From Actinomycetota bacterium (GTDB lineage: Bacteria; Actinomycetota; Acidimicrobiia; Acidimicrobiales; Microtrichaceae), in NCBI GenBank assembly GCA_016703525.1, contig JADJBW010000017.1, forward strand, positions 40,135-104,134: DNA of 64,000 bases. Direction: 5' to 3'. The position numbers and the translations under genes are program-made. Each line of letters begins with the position of its first letter. Within the stretch, counting starts at the first letter, position 1. The notes beneath the pieces are model-generated. The model was not told the origin of the DNA. It saw only the letters and a program-made list of their open reading frames with translations, and ran no database searches. Positions 42,096 through 51,846 of this stretch are shown here, one piece after another.

Positions 42096-43231
42096 AGCAG
42101 CCCGCCGTCCTCCGCCGACTCTCTGCCGTACCGCGCTCCGACCTGCACGACCGGCGCCTCGCCGCTCTCGTCGGTTCGGCGCTCGGCGTCGCGTTCGCGC
42201 TCTGCTTCGCGACGGGCCTGCTGAGCCACCTCATCCAGGAACCTCCGGGCTGGTTCGACTGGGTCTCGCGCCCGGCCGGGCTCTACCGGATCACCCAAGG
42301 GCTGCACGTGGTCACGGGGTTCGTATCGATCCCGCTGCTGCTCGCGAAGTTGTGGATCGTCGTGCCGAAGCTGATCGAGTGGCCTCCGGCCCGTTCGGTC
42401 GCCCAGGCGTTCGAGCGGTTGAGCCTGTTGCCGTTGGTGGGCGGGGGGCTGTTCCTCGTGGTCTCGGGCACCTTCAACGTGGCGCGCACCTACCCGTGGC
42501 AGTTTCTCTTCCCCGCAGCGCACTACTGGGTGGCGTGGCTCACCATCGGCGCGCTCATCGTGCACCTCGGGGCGAAGTGGGCGGTGATCCGCAGCTCGCT
42601 CGGCTCGCCCGACGGCGGGCGCGCCGACGTGCTGGAGCCGCGGCGGCGCCAGTTCCTCGCCGGTGTCGGGGCGACCGCAGCGACGGTGTTCGTCGCCGTC
42701 GCCGGGTCGACCGTCGGCCCGCTCTCGAGGTTGTCCGTGCTGGCGCAGCGGCGCCCAGGCGTGGGACCGCAGGGGCTGCCGGTGAACAAGTCGGCCGTCG
42801 GCGCGCGCGTCGTCGACGCCGCGACATCCACGGACTACCGGCTCGTGGTCGAGGGCAAGGTGGCGCACCGGCTCGAGCTCACGCTGAGCGAACTCGCGAA
42901 GCTCCCGCAGCGCACGGCCGAGCTACCGCTCGCGTGCGTCGAGGGATGGAGCACCTCGGCGGTATGGACCGGCGTGCCGCTCCGTGACCTGCTCGACATG
43001 GCGGGCGCTGCGCCCGATGCCGAGGTTCGGGTCGAGTCGCTGCAGCCTCGCGGTTCGTACCGCGTCGCCGACGTGAGCGCGACGCACGCGAACGACCGGG
43101 ACACGCTGTTGGCGTTGCGGCTGAACGACGAGGAACTGCACCTCGACCACGGCTATCCCGTTCGCCTGATCGGGCCGAACCGGCCGGGCGTACTGCAGAC
43201 GAAGTGGGTCGCTCGGCTGGTGGTGACATGA
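42092..43231 (+). CDS. membrane-anchored molybdopterin-dependent oxidoreductase
   Basis: The 379-residue protein begins with four hydrophobic segments (about 24-46, 70-92, 112-130, 145-166) containing histidines that could hold heme. It then has a twin-arginine-like motif RRRQFLAG at 184-191 followed by a hydrophobic stretch, and ends in a sulfite-oxidase-type molybdopterin domain with the likely Mo-ligand C282 (LACVEGWSTS). The internal Tat motif suggests that the membrane part is inserted first and the folded cofactor domain exported later, as known for actinobacterial QcrA. The substrate is unknown. GTG overlaps the methyltransferase stop. Confidence 0.82.
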   Translation: MKQPAVLRRLSAVPRSDLHDRRLAALVGSALGVAFALCFATGLLSHLIQEPPGWFDWVSRPAGLYRITQGLHVVTGFVSIPLLLAKLWIVVPKLIEWPPARSVAQAFERLSLLPLVGGGLFLVVSGTFNVARTYPWQFLFPAAHYWVAWLTIGALIVHLGAKWAVIRSSLGSPDGGRADVLEPRRRQFLAGVGATAATVFVAVAGSTVGPLSRLSVLAQRRPGVGPQGLPVNKSAVGARVVDAATSTDYRLVVEGKVAHRLELTLSELAKLPQRTAELPLACVEGWSTSAVWTGVPLRDLLDMAGAAPDAEVRVESLQPRGSYRVADVSATHANDRDTLLALRLNDEELHLDHGYPVRLIGPNRPGVLQTKWVARLVVT

Positions 43232-43656
43232 CGGTGCAACGCCGCCCGATCGCACCGATCGTCGGCGCGATCCTCGGCGTTCCGCTCATGGCGGCAGGTG
43301 TGGTCGGGGTGCTCGGCGACTCGGCCCGGGTCGATCCCTGGGAGCTGGCGCGGTGGGTGGTGGGCGCCGACCTCGCTCACGACCTGGTGCTTGCGCCACT
43401 GGTGCTCGTGCTCGGCGCGGTCATCGGTCGGGTGCTGCCGGCATCGGTGCGCGACCCCGTTCGCTGGGCTGCAGCGACGAGCGCCGTGCTCGCGCTCATC
43501 GCCATTCCGTTCCTGGGAGGCCGGGGGCGGAATGCGTCGGTGCCATCGCTGCTCAACCGCAACTACGGCGCGGGGCTGCTCGGGGCGATCGCCGTGGTCT
43601 GGGCGCTGGCTGCGCTCTGGGGGACCGTTCGGATGGTTCGGCGCCGGCGGGGGTAG
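43228..43656 (+). CDS. small integral membrane protein
   Basis: A 142-residue protein with four hydrophobic segments (about 10-28, 52-70, 80-98, 115-135) and a basic C-terminus (MVRRRRG). The ATG overlaps the oxidoreductase stop by 4 nt. No family is recognised. Its place suggests that it is a membrane partner of the molybdopterin enzyme. Confidence 0.6.
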   Translation: MTVQRRPIAPIVGAILGVPLMAAGVVGVLGDSARVDPWELARWVVGADLAHDLVLAPLVLVLGAVIGRVLPASVRDPVRWAAATSAVLALIAIPFLGGRGRNASVPSLLNRNYGAGLLGAIAVVWALAALWGTVRMVRRRRG

Positions 43657-43727
43657 ACCCGTTCGGTTGAGCCGTGTCCGGTGTCCCGTCTGCAGCGGTA
43701 CCGGCCCGGCCGTAGCGCTCCCATGGG

Positions 43728-44069
43728 TCAGGAGCGCAGGACCTTCGCCATGGGGCGCCCTCGTGCGAGCTCGTCGACGAGCTTGTCGAGGTAGCGGATC
43801 TTCTGCATGAGGGGGTCCTCCACCGATTCCACCCGGACGCCGCACACGGCGCCGGTGATCAGGGCGACGTTCGGGTTGAGCCGCGCGGCGTCGAAGAACT
43901 CGGCGAACGTCGTCCCCGCGTCGAGGTGACGCAGCAGCTCGGCCTCATCGAAGCCCGTGAGCCACGCGATCACCTCGTCGAGCTCGGCGTTCGTGCGGCC
44001 CTTCCGCTCCAGCTTCGCGACGTATGCGGGATAGACCGACGAGACGGAGGTGGTGAAGATCCGATGCAC
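43728..44069 (-). CDS. DUF2200 protein
   Basis: The 113-residue protein matches the DUF2200 family over its full length (VSSVYPAYVAKLERKGRTNA, VIAWLTGFD, GVRVESVEDPLMQKIRYLDK). The family is small, soluble and of unknown function. It lies 9 nt from the end of the deacylase gene upstream of it and reads the same way, so it may be co-transcribed. Confidence 0.85.
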   Translation of the reverse strand: MHRIFTTSVSSVYPAYVAKLERKGRTNAELDEVIAWLTGFDEAELLRHLDAGTTFAEFFDAARLNPNVALITGAVCGVRVESVEDPLMQKIRYLDKLVDELARGRPMAKVLRS

Positions 44070-44078
44070 GGCGCCAGG

Positions 44079-45836
44079 CTATGACCGGGCACCACGCACC
44101 AGGCGCCCCGGCGTCTCGCCCGTCAGGCGCCCCTCCCGTTGGGTGATCACGCCCGACTTCACCGTTGCGACATAGCCGGACGCGTCCTGCACGAGCCGTC
44201 GGCCGCCTGCGGGGAGGTCGTTCACGAGGCGCGGCGGGTGGCACGCCAGGCGATCGAGGTCGATCAGGTTCAGGTCGGCGAGGTGCCCTGGAGCGACGAC
44301 CCCGCGGTCGGCCCAGCCGAGGTGGCGAGCGTTGCGTTGGGTGTTGAGGTGCACGATCCGCTCGATCGACAGGCCGTGCTCGCCCGACCGGTCGCGGGCC
44401 CACATCGTCAACGACGAGGTCGGCATCGACGCGTCGCAGATCGCGCCGCAGTGTGCGCCCGCATCGGAGAGCCCGAGCAGCACGTTCGGGCTCGCCAACA
44501 TCCGGTGAACGACCGACATGTCGCCGTCGGCGAAGTTGAAGAGCGGGAAGTAGAGCAGCTGGTCGCCGTCGCCGGCGCTCAACGCGTCGTAGGTCAGTGC
44601 GGCAGCGTCGATTCCCCGGCGAGCTGCATCGGCCGCGACCGACTCGTCGACGCGCAGGTCGTAGTCGACCGGGTCGCTCAGACGGAACATCGCCTCGAAC
44701 TTGCCGACGAGCTGCGCCAGGATGCCGGGCTGCAGCGTCGGGGTGAGGGCGGCGTGCTCGGCGAGGATGCGCTCGCGCCGCCCTGCGCCGCGCATCGCTG
44801 CGGCGCGCTGAGCGACGGGCAGGGCCGCCAACTCGCCGTACGACGCGCACAGCATGAAGGGGTTGGCCGTCGCGGCGAGTCCGAGCAACACGCCGATGGG
44901 GCGGGCGGCGACCTGTGCCTTCACATCGTGACCGGCATCCACCATGGAATCGACCCAGGCCATCTGTGCCCGCCAGCGCTCGGGTGCGTGATACGCCTGC
45001 TGCATGGTGAAGCTCAGCGGACGTCCCGACACCTCCACCACCCGGCGCAACAGGTCGGTCTCCGAACGAAACAGGTCGTCGTCGGTCGTTTGGTAGAGGT
45101 CGCTGATGAGTTGGATCACGCCGCCTGCCCGGCGGAGGGCGCCGGCGATGGCGAGGAGTTCGTCGGCGTCGGCGCTCAGCGTGCCGATGTTGTGACCGGC
45201 GTTGGTGCGGTGGACGTCGGTGCGCGAGGTCGCGAACCCGACGGCGCCCGCAGCGATCCCCTCGGCGACCAGTGCTGCCATCCGCTCGCACTCCTGCGCG
45301 GCCGGGCGTTCGCGATGGTCGGCGCCGCGCTCGCCCATCACGTAGGTGCGCACGGCGGCGTGGGGCACGTGGGCGCCGACATCGACGGTCCATCGGCGGC
45401 GGTCGAGCGCGTCGAGGTAGTCGGGAAAGGTCTCCCAGTCCCACGTCAGCCCCTCGGCGAGCGCGGTTCCCGGAATATCCTCGACGCCTTCGAGAAGCCC
45501 GATCAGCCAGTCGTGGCGATCGGGCGCCGCCGGTGCGAACCCGACGCCGCAGTTGCCGACCGCGATCGACGTCACCCCGTGCAGCGACGACGGTCGCACC
45601 TCGGAGTCCCACGTGATCTGGCCGTCGAAGTGCGTGTGCAGATCGACGAACCCCGGCGTCACGATCAGGCCGGTGGCGTCGATCTCGATGTCGCCGGCGG
45701 CGCGGTCGATCGATCCGCCCTCGCCGACCTCGCCGACCTCGGCAATGCGGTCGCCGGCGACGGCCACGTCGCGTCGGGCGGCTGGCGAACCGGTGCCGTC
45801 GACCACCAGCGCACCGCGAATGATCGTTCGTGCCAT
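44079..45836 (-). CDS. N-acyl-D-amino-acid deacylase-like amidohydrolase
   Basis: A 585-residue amidohydrolase-3 superfamily protein with the metal-binding start motif FVDLHTHFDGQITWD near residue 70, then the conserved SIAVGNCGVGFAP, and a C-terminal VLLGLSDAGAHCG with its catalytic-region aspartate. Family members hydrolyse N-acyl-D-amino acids or hydantoin-like amides with a zinc centre. ATG 45836 is chosen over GTG 45842. A clear paralogue lies at 53057-54811, so the region holds two related hydrolases. Confidence 0.85.
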   Translation of the reverse strand: MARTIIRGALVVDGTGSPAARRDVAVAGDRIAEVGEVGEGGSIDRAAGDIEIDATGLIVTPGFVDLHTHFDGQITWDSEVRPSSLHGVTSIAVGNCGVGFAPAAPDRHDWLIGLLEGVEDIPGTALAEGLTWDWETFPDYLDALDRRRWTVDVGAHVPHAAVRTYVMGERGADHRERPAAQECERMAALVAEGIAAGAVGFATSRTDVHRTNAGHNIGTLSADADELLAIAGALRRAGGVIQLISDLYQTTDDDLFRSETDLLRRVVEVSGRPLSFTMQQAYHAPERWRAQMAWVDSMVDAGHDVKAQVAARPIGVLLGLAATANPFMLCASYGELAALPVAQRAAAMRGAGRRERILAEHAALTPTLQPGILAQLVGKFEAMFRLSDPVDYDLRVDESVAADAARRGIDAAALTYDALSAGDGDQLLYFPLFNFADGDMSVVHRMLASPNVLLGLSDAGAHCGAICDASMPTSSLTMWARDRSGEHGLSIERIVHLNTQRNARHLGWADRGVVAPGHLADLNLIDLDRLACHPPRLVNDLPAGGRRLVQDASGYVATVKSGVITQREGRLTGETPGRLVRGARS

Positions 45837-45933
45837 CGCCACCCCCGATTTGCATAGCCCCGTTCCGCGCTCAACGTAGCGGGCGTCGTGAGTCGTCGGC
45901 GGCCGGCGACCCGGCGACGCCCGACGCGTCGAA

Positions 45934-46956
45934 TCACGCGACGACGACGCTCCACGAGTCCGGGTCGACGAGGACCCCGAGGTCGACGCTCAGGCGAAGC
46001 GTCTCGCCGCGTTCGATCTCGCGGTCGAGGCGGAAGACACGATTGCCCCAACTGGTGATCGGCGCGAGCGGAGATGTCGTCAGGGTGGTCTCGTGGTCGA
46101 AGACCGCCTCGAACCAGACCCCCACGCCATCGACGACGGCGTCCTCGGTCGCGGTGCGTTCGATGAGGTGACGACGTGGTAGCGAGTCGGCGGCATCCAA
46201 GGTTGCGAGATCGAACTCGACGAGGGGCTCGGGTCGGCCGATGGTTGCGGCGACCGAGCCCGGCCGGGCCCAGAACTGCTCGAAGCGATCGGCGCTGAAG
46301 GCGGCCGTGATCGCGGCATGCTCCATCGGGCGGAGGTCGATGCCGTCGGGCAGGTCGATGTTGTGCAACCGACGGACCCGCATGTCGGAGCGCAACGACA
46401 GGGGCTCCACGAAGAGACGAAATCGGGAGGGCAGGATTCGACCGTGCGGTGCGAGGAGGCGGTTCCGAGCATCGATGACGTTGTCGAGCAGGTTCTCGTT
46501 GAACAGCTCGTCACCCATCTGTTCGTGCAGGATCACATCGATCGGCTCGCGTGCGACGAACTCCCGGCTGTTGGCGCGGACGAACTCCACGTTGGTGAAG
46601 CCGTTCAGCCTGCCGATCTCGCGGGCGACCTCGATGAGGTCGGAGTGCTCGATGGCATAGACCTTCGCCGCGCCTGCCCGACTCGCCATGAAGGACAGCA
46701 GCCCGGTGCCCGCGCCGAGGTCGACCACCACATCGCCCGGCCGGACGTTGCGGTGGATCGCCCGGTGGTAGGCGTCGACTCGGACTCGGTCGCTCAGCAT
46801 CTCCTCGTGATGAGTGATCCCACCGAAGCTCGTCTCGTTCATGTTGTCGTACACCAGCCGCATGAGGCGCTCGCTGGACGCCACGCGGTTCGCCGCGACC
46901 CCGACCGCCGACCTCATCACCCTGGTGGCCCGCCGTTGGACCCGTTCGCGCATCAT
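45934..46956 (-). CDS. protein arginine methyltransferase-like protein
   Basis: The 340-residue protein follows the PRMT layout rather than an ordinary methyltransferase: HEEMLSDRVRVDAYHRAI (50-67), motif I VVVDLGAGTGLLSFMASRAG, E103 in VYAIEHSD, and a double-glutamate loop HEQMGDELFNENLL with E145 and E154. A beta-rich C-terminal region holds PLAPITSWGN near the expected THW loop. In PRMTs the two glutamates hold the substrate guanidinium. Here the text around the first Glu is HEQMG instead of SEWMG. Bacterial members are rare and mostly uncharacterised. It is a single gene. Confidence 0.72.
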   Translation of the reverse strand: MMRERVQRRATRVMRSAVGVAANRVASSERLMRLVYDNMNETSFGGITHHEEMLSDRVRVDAYHRAIHRNVRPGDVVVDLGAGTGLLSFMASRAGAAKVYAIEHSDLIEVAREIGRLNGFTNVEFVRANSREFVAREPIDVILHEQMGDELFNENLLDNVIDARNRLLAPHGRILPSRFRLFVEPLSLRSDMRVRRLHNIDLPDGIDLRPMEHAAITAAFSADRFEQFWARPGSVAATIGRPEPLVEFDLATLDAADSLPRRHLIERTATEDAVVDGVGVWFEAVFDHETTLTTSPLAPITSWGNRVFRLDREIERGETLRLSVDLGVLVDPDSWSVVVA

Positions 46957-46977
46957 CCGAGCATTCTGACCCGATCT

Positions 46978-47015
46978 CGCCGCGCGCCGCGACGATCGCG
47001 CCGCGCGCCGCGACG
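46978..47015. repeat. two direct copies of a 17-bp GC-rich sequence
   Basis: CGCCGCGCGCCGCGACG occurs at 46978-46994 and 46999-47015 (21-bp offset) in the 82-bp gap between the PRMT-like gene and the end of the TetR gene. Its role is unknown. Confidence 0.4.
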
Positions 47016-47038
47016 CCCAAACCCGGAACTGGGCCGAT

Positions 47039-47674
47039 CTACCGACCGAGGGGGGTGGTGATTCGGCCCAGTTCGGAACGAATCGGCGGCGCGAGCAGCG
47101 GGGGGATGGCTTCGCGCCACGCGAGCGCCACCGAGCGAGCGCTCACCCCGGCGGTCGTGAACTGATCCCACGACTCGAACGAGGTGATGGTGGCGAGCAC
47201 GGCGACGCGGCGCCCGCGCTCACCCGGCCGGAAGGCGTCGAGCTCTTCGCCGAAGTGCTGAGCGATCTGATCGGCAAGCGTCGACCGCACGCGCTGCAGG
47301 CTGGCGGCGAGATCGGGTACCTCGGCCGCCTGGCGACGGACCTGGCGTGCGACGGGCGCGGCCTCGTCGTAGTAGCGAAGTCGTGCCCGCACGAGCCGGT
47401 CGATTCGATCATCGAGGCTCCCCGAGCCGATCGCGGGCACGGCGAGCAGGTGGTCGATCCGTTCGAGGAACCGATGGATGCCCTCGTGCCGCAGGTCGTC
47501 GAGTGTGGCGAAGTAGCGGAACACGGAGGCGACCGACACGCCGGCGCGCCCGGCGACGGCCTCGACCGATGGCGTGTGCCCGTCGAGGAGGAGGTCGATC
47601 ACGGCATCGACCACGGCGCGGCGCCCGTCTTCGCGGCGGCGCCTTCGCCCATCGACCGAGCCTGCGGTTTCCAC
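47039..47674 (-). CDS. TetR-family regulator
   Basis: The 211-residue protein has an N-terminal helix-turn-helix (residues about 18-65, PSVEAVAGRAGVSVASVFRY) and a helical C-terminal domain. The GTG at 47674 is the only reasonable start. It is divergent from the SCO6745-SRPBCC-sulfatase cluster, and an imperfect palindrome lies 12 bp upstream, so it likely represses that cluster. Confidence 0.8.
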   Translation of the reverse strand: METAGSVDGRRRRREDGRRAVVDAVIDLLLDGHTPSVEAVAGRAGVSVASVFRYFATLDDLRHEGIHRFLERIDHLLAVPAIGSGSLDDRIDRLVRARLRYYDEAAPVARQVRRQAAEVPDLAASLQRVRSTLADQIAQHFGEELDAFRPGERGRRVAVLATITSFESWDQFTTAGVSARSVALAWREAIPPLLAPPIRSELGRITTPLGR

Positions 47675-47685
47675 TCGGGGGATAT

Positions 47686-47702
47686 TGACAGTCGAACTCT
47701 CA
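47686..47702. promoter_or_regulatory. imperfect TetR-type palindrome overlapping a TTGACA element
   Basis: TGACAGT-cga-ACTCTCA matches itself in 6 of 7 arm positions. It overlaps TTGACA (47685-47690), a good -35 element reading toward the SCO6745-like gene, so binding would block that promoter. Confidence 0.45.
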
Positions 47703-47824
47703 CAATGCAAGATGCGTGCCGCGGAAGGGAGGACCCGATGTCGGGACTGCGCACACGGCTGCTGCTCATACCCGCTTCGCCGGATGCCACCGTTGGGGGA
47801 GTGGGGTGACGGACTGGCCGGCGG

Positions 47825-48712
47825 TTGCGCGGCGCGGCGTTCGAATCGCACCGCCTCATCGGGTGGATCTACTGGGATCCGACGGCGATCGACGCGTATG
47901 GCTCGCTGGGCATCCCGGGCGGTGTCGGGTACTACGTGACGAGCCGCGCCGGCGCGCTGGGCCTCGCGGGGTCCGATGCCGTGGCGGCCGCGTTCTACTC
48001 GATTCATCCCGACTTCGTGCGGGCGAGCTTCGACCTGCTGGCAGCGGCGGGCGCCGGTCCGACCGATGCGATGCGTGTTCGTGACGACGCCGTGCTCGCG
48101 GGCATGGCGATCCACGCGCAGGCCGTGTGCGCCGAGCTCAGCGACCTCGCCGGGCAGTTGTGGGAGGCCGCCGATTCGCTCCCGATCTCGGGGCGGCCGG
48201 TGTTCGCGACGCACCTGCGTCATCGGCGCGACGACGAGCCCCTGCTCTCGGCATGGCTCGCCGTGAACTGCATCCGCGAGTGGCGGGGCGACACGCACTG
48301 GGCGCTCCACGTTGCGGACGATCTGACCGGGATCGAGGCCGGTGTGCTCGACGGGGCCTGGCGCGGCTACGGCGGCGACTGGCTGCCCCGGAGCCGCGGG
48401 GCCGACGATGCAGCGCTCGCCGAGGCCTATGCCCGCCTGGAGGCGCGTGGGCTCGCGGACGACGGCCAGGTCAACGAGGCCGGCCGCGCCCACCGTCAAC
48501 GGCTGGAAGACCGGCTGGACCACCTTGCCGCCGGCGCGTGGCGCCACCTCGGTGAGGCCACGACGCAGCGGTTCGTCGACCTCGTCGCAACCGTCGGCGA
48601 CGCGCTGATGGCGCGCGTCGACGCCACCGCCGGCGACAAGTGGATGCCGGCCGGTCGGCCGCACCGCCCGCGACCGCCTGCGAGCGCACACCGATCGTCG
48701 ACGCCGGGATGA
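47825..48712 (+). CDS. SCO6745-family protein
   Basis: The 295-residue protein resembles the actinobacterial SCO6745/helix-turn-helix-like family by overall helical text (RLIGWIYWDPTAIDAYGSLG, GYYVTSRAGALG, HPDFVRASFDLLAA; WLAVNCIREWRGDTHWALHV). Function is unknown. The visible start is TTG 47825, just after an in-frame TGA at 47807-47809. An ATG at 47738 is in the same frame before that stop, so the N-terminus is uncertain. It leads an SRPBCC and sulfatase operon and may share its substrate class. Confidence 0.65.
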   Translation: MRGAAFESHRLIGWIYWDPTAIDAYGSLGIPGGVGYYVTSRAGALGLAGSDAVAAAFYSIHPDFVRASFDLLAAAGAGPTDAMRVRDDAVLAGMAIHAQAVCAELSDLAGQLWEAADSLPISGRPVFATHLRHRRDDEPLLSAWLAVNCIREWRGDTHWALHVADDLTGIEAGVLDGAWRGYGGDWLPRSRGADDAALAEAYARLEARGLADDGQVNEAGRAHRQRLEDRLDHLAAGAWRHLGEATTQRFVDLVATVGDALMARVDATAGDKWMPAGRPHRPRPPASAHRSSTPG

Positions 48713-48719
48713 GGCAGCC

Positions 48720-49169
48720 ATGAGCACCGTGTCGAAGCGCCGAACGGTTCCCGCCGGTCCGGCCCGGGTGTGGTCGGTCCTCGCCGACTTCGGCGCCCTC
48801 GCCGAGTGGACGACAGCGGTCGACCATTCGTGTCTGCTGACCGAACTGGACCGCGGGCCCGGGACGGCCCGGCGCGTGCAGGTCGGGCCGCAGACCCTCG
48901 TCGAGGAGGTCACGGTGTGGGTCGAGAACGAGGAGCTCTCGTATTCGATCACCGGCCTTCCGGCCTTCATCGGCGGGATCACCAACACCTGGACGCTCTC
49001 GCCGCTCGGCAGTTCGACCGTCGTCACCCTCACCACTCGGATCGAGGCGCGACGGCGGCCGGTCGCACACGCGCTGGCGGGGGTGGTCGTGCGAGTTCTC
49101 GCTCGCGCGTCCGACACCATGCTCGACGGCCTCGTCGACCATCTCGACACCAAGGGCGGCACCCGATGA
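48720..49169 (+). CDS. SRPBCC-family (polyketide-cyclase-like) protein
   Basis: A 149-residue START/SRPBCC fold protein (RRTVPAGPARVWSVLADFGA, LAEWTTAVDHS, SITGLPAFIGGITNTW), which would bind a hydrophobic small molecule. It starts 7 bp after the SCO6745-like gene and overlaps the sulfatase start by 4 nt. Its ligand may be a substrate of the surrounding catabolic genes; this is inferred from location. Confidence 0.78.
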   Translation: MSTVSKRRTVPAGPARVWSVLADFGALAEWTTAVDHSCLLTELDRGPGTARRVQVGPQTLVEEVTVWVENEELSYSITGLPAFIGGITNTWTLSPLGSSTVVTLTTRIEARRRPVAHALAGVVVRVLARASDTMLDGLVDHLDTKGGTR

Positions 49170-51846
49170 GCACCCAACCCGACGTCGTGATCATCATGAC
49201 CGACGAGGAGCGAGCCGCTCCCCCGTACGAGTCGGAGCGGCTCCGTGCCTGGCGCCGCGACCACCTGCCGGGTGCGGCGTGGTTCGACGCGAACTCGGTG
49301 TCGTTCGACCGTCACTACACGGGATCGCTCGCGTGCGTGCCGAGTCGGCCGACGCTGTTCACCGGCCAGTACCCCGACGTGCACGGCGTGACCCAAACCG
49401 ATGGCCTCGGCAAGATGGCCGACGATTCACGCATGCGGTGGATGCGCCCCGGAGAGGTTCCGACGCTCGGGAACTGGTTCCGTGCCGCGGGGTACGACAC
49501 GCACTACGACGGCAAGTGGCACATCACACACGCCGATCTGACCGACCCGGACACCGGGGCACCCATTGCGACGAATACCCATTTCGGCGATGTCATCCCC
49601 GATGCGGTCGATGCCTACCTCCGCGCGGACCCGCTCGGCCCGTTCGGGTTCTCCGGCTGGGTCGGACCCGAGCCGCACGGGGGGATGCACGCCAACTCGG
49701 GTCTCGTCCGCGATCCGCTGGTCGCCGCGCGCGTGGTGGCGTGGCTCGAGGACCGCTACGCCCGCCGCCGCGCCGGCGACGCTGCGGCACAGCGGCCGTT
49801 CCTGCTGGTGGCCAGCTTCGTGAACCCCCACGACATCGTGCTGTTCCCGCTGTGGATGCGCGGCGGCATCCCCAACGAGATCTCGTCCATCGACACCCCG
49901 GGCGTCGGCCCGTCGCCGTCCGACGCCGAGGACCTTCGGAGCAAGCCCGCCGCGCAGATCGCCTACCGGGCCGCGTATCCCACGTGCTACGGGCCGGCGA
50001 TCGGGGTTGCACCGATCTACCGCAACAACGCACAGCGATATCGCGACCTGTACTACCAGCTGCATGTGGCCGCCGACGCCCACGTCGATCGGGTGCGACG
50101 CACGGTCACCGAACAGGGCACCGGCGACGCGGTCATCGTGCGGACCGCCGACCATGGCGAGCTGCTCGGGTCGCACGGCGGCCTGCACCAGAAGTGGTTC
50201 CAGCTCTACGACGAGGCGACCCGCGTGCCGTTCTCGATCGCGCGCGTGGGTGCCGCCGGCTCTCCGCCTGCGCCCGGCGCCCCGGCTGCACCGCGCCGGT
50301 CGAGCCGCGCCGTGTCGCCGCGCCGACATCGCACGTCGATCTGGTGCCGACGCTGCTCGCCGCGGCGTCGATCGACGAGTCCGAGGTCGCCGAGGTGCTG
50401 CGCTCCGGGTTCAGCGAGGTGCATCCGTTGCCCGGCCGCAACCTGATGCCGATCGTCGACGGCGACGCGCCCGACCGCAACCGCGTCGTCTACCTGATGA
50501 CCCGCGACAACATGCCGGAGGGCGATACGGGTGCGAACGCGATCGCTCGCCTGATCGGGCGAACCGACGACGCTCCCGGTCCGCTCCGGATCAACGTGGC
50601 TGCCCACGTCGCGTCGAACGTCGAGGGGATCGTGTGTCGGGTCGACGAGGCCGACGCGCCGGGTGGACTCGGCCACGCGTGGAAGCTCGTGCGCACCTTC
50701 GACGATCCGGCCACGTGGACCGAACCCGGTGTCCGACAACTCGCAAGCGATGGCCTGAGCGGCCCCGTGTTCCGCAGCAACGTCCTGCCCGACCAGTGGG
50801 AGTTGTACGACCTGGATGCCGACGGCGCCGAGATGCGCAACCGCGCGGGCGACCCTGCGGCCGCGGCCGTGCTCGCGGAACTTCGGGATCGTCTCGACGC
50901 CGAACGCCGGCGCGCCGTGCCCGGACGTCACCATCCGTGGCCGTACGCGACCAGCCGCATCGGCGAGATCGGCCCGGTCGGGCTCGCACCGCCGAAGAAC
51001 CTCGTCGCGCAGCAGGTGCGCGACCGCGTGAAGCAGCGACTCGCGCAGCGCCGCCACCAGCCACCGCCGCCGGCGAAGCTCCTGCGTCGAGTGCTCCGGC
51101 GTGCGGGCCTGCACCCCGACGACACCGAGGCGCCGCCGTCGGGGCTGTACGGCTACCGGGCGCTCGTGATCGCGACCAACCATGCCCAACTCGATCTGGG
51201 CAAGGCGACCGGCGTGTTCGCGAGCGAACTGACCGTGCCGTACTACGCGTTCCTCGACGCCGGCATGGTCGTCGACGTGGCGAGCCCGAAGGGTGGCGTG
51301 ATCCCGGTCGACCCGCAGTCGCTCAAGCCGGCCATCCGGACCGCGTCCGACGACCGGCTCCTCGGAGACTCGACCCTGCGCTCCCGGCTTGCCGACTCGC
51401 ACGCCGTGGGCGACCTCGACGTCGCCCGCTACGACATCGTCTTCCTCGCGGGCGGCTGGGGCGCAGCGTTCGACCTGGGCACGTCCGACGTGGTGGGCCG
51501 ACAGATCACCGCCGCCAACGACGCGGGGGCGGTCATCGGCGGGGTGTGCCATGGTCCGCTCGGCCTGCTGCGGGCCACCGACGCCAACGGCGACCCGCTC
51601 GTGGCGGGGCGGCGGGTCAGCGCCGTCACCGACAAGCAGGTCGCCGAGCTGGGCATCTCGGCCACGCCGCAGCACCCCGAGACGGAGCTGCGACGGGCCG
51701 GTGCCGTGTTCGAGTGCGCGCACCGGTTCCGCGATCCGCTGGCGAACCACTGGGTGGTCGACGGCAATCTCGTGACCGGGCAGAACCAGAACGCGGCGCC
51801 GATGGTGGCCCGCGAGATGATGCGCCTCGCTGTGGCTACGCGCTGA
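49166..51846 (+). pseudogene. sulfatase fused to a DJ-1/PfpI domain, frameshifted
   Basis: ATG 49166 opens a type I sulfatase with the formylglycine motif C57-V-P-S-R61 (SLACVPSRPTLFTG), GYDTHYDGKWH, and TADHGELLGSHG. After about 50260 the frame degrades, while the frame shifted by -1 resumes with PTSHVDLVPTLLAAAS, the normal end of a sulfatase. A run of C residues at 50280-50283 is a likely site. The second frame continues through a basic linker into a DJ-1/PfpI-like domain of about 230 residues (YRALVIATNHAQLDLGK; nucleophile in GGVCHGPLGLL) and stops at 51846. The intact product would be about 892 residues. The fusion is unusual. Either the gene is broken or there is a homopolymer error. 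Confidence 0.75.

Noticed and set aside
47738..47809. ATG at 47738 as the start of the SCO6745-like gene
   Set aside because: The frame stops at TGA 47807-47809; the true start must be later (TTG 47825) unless the stop is an error.
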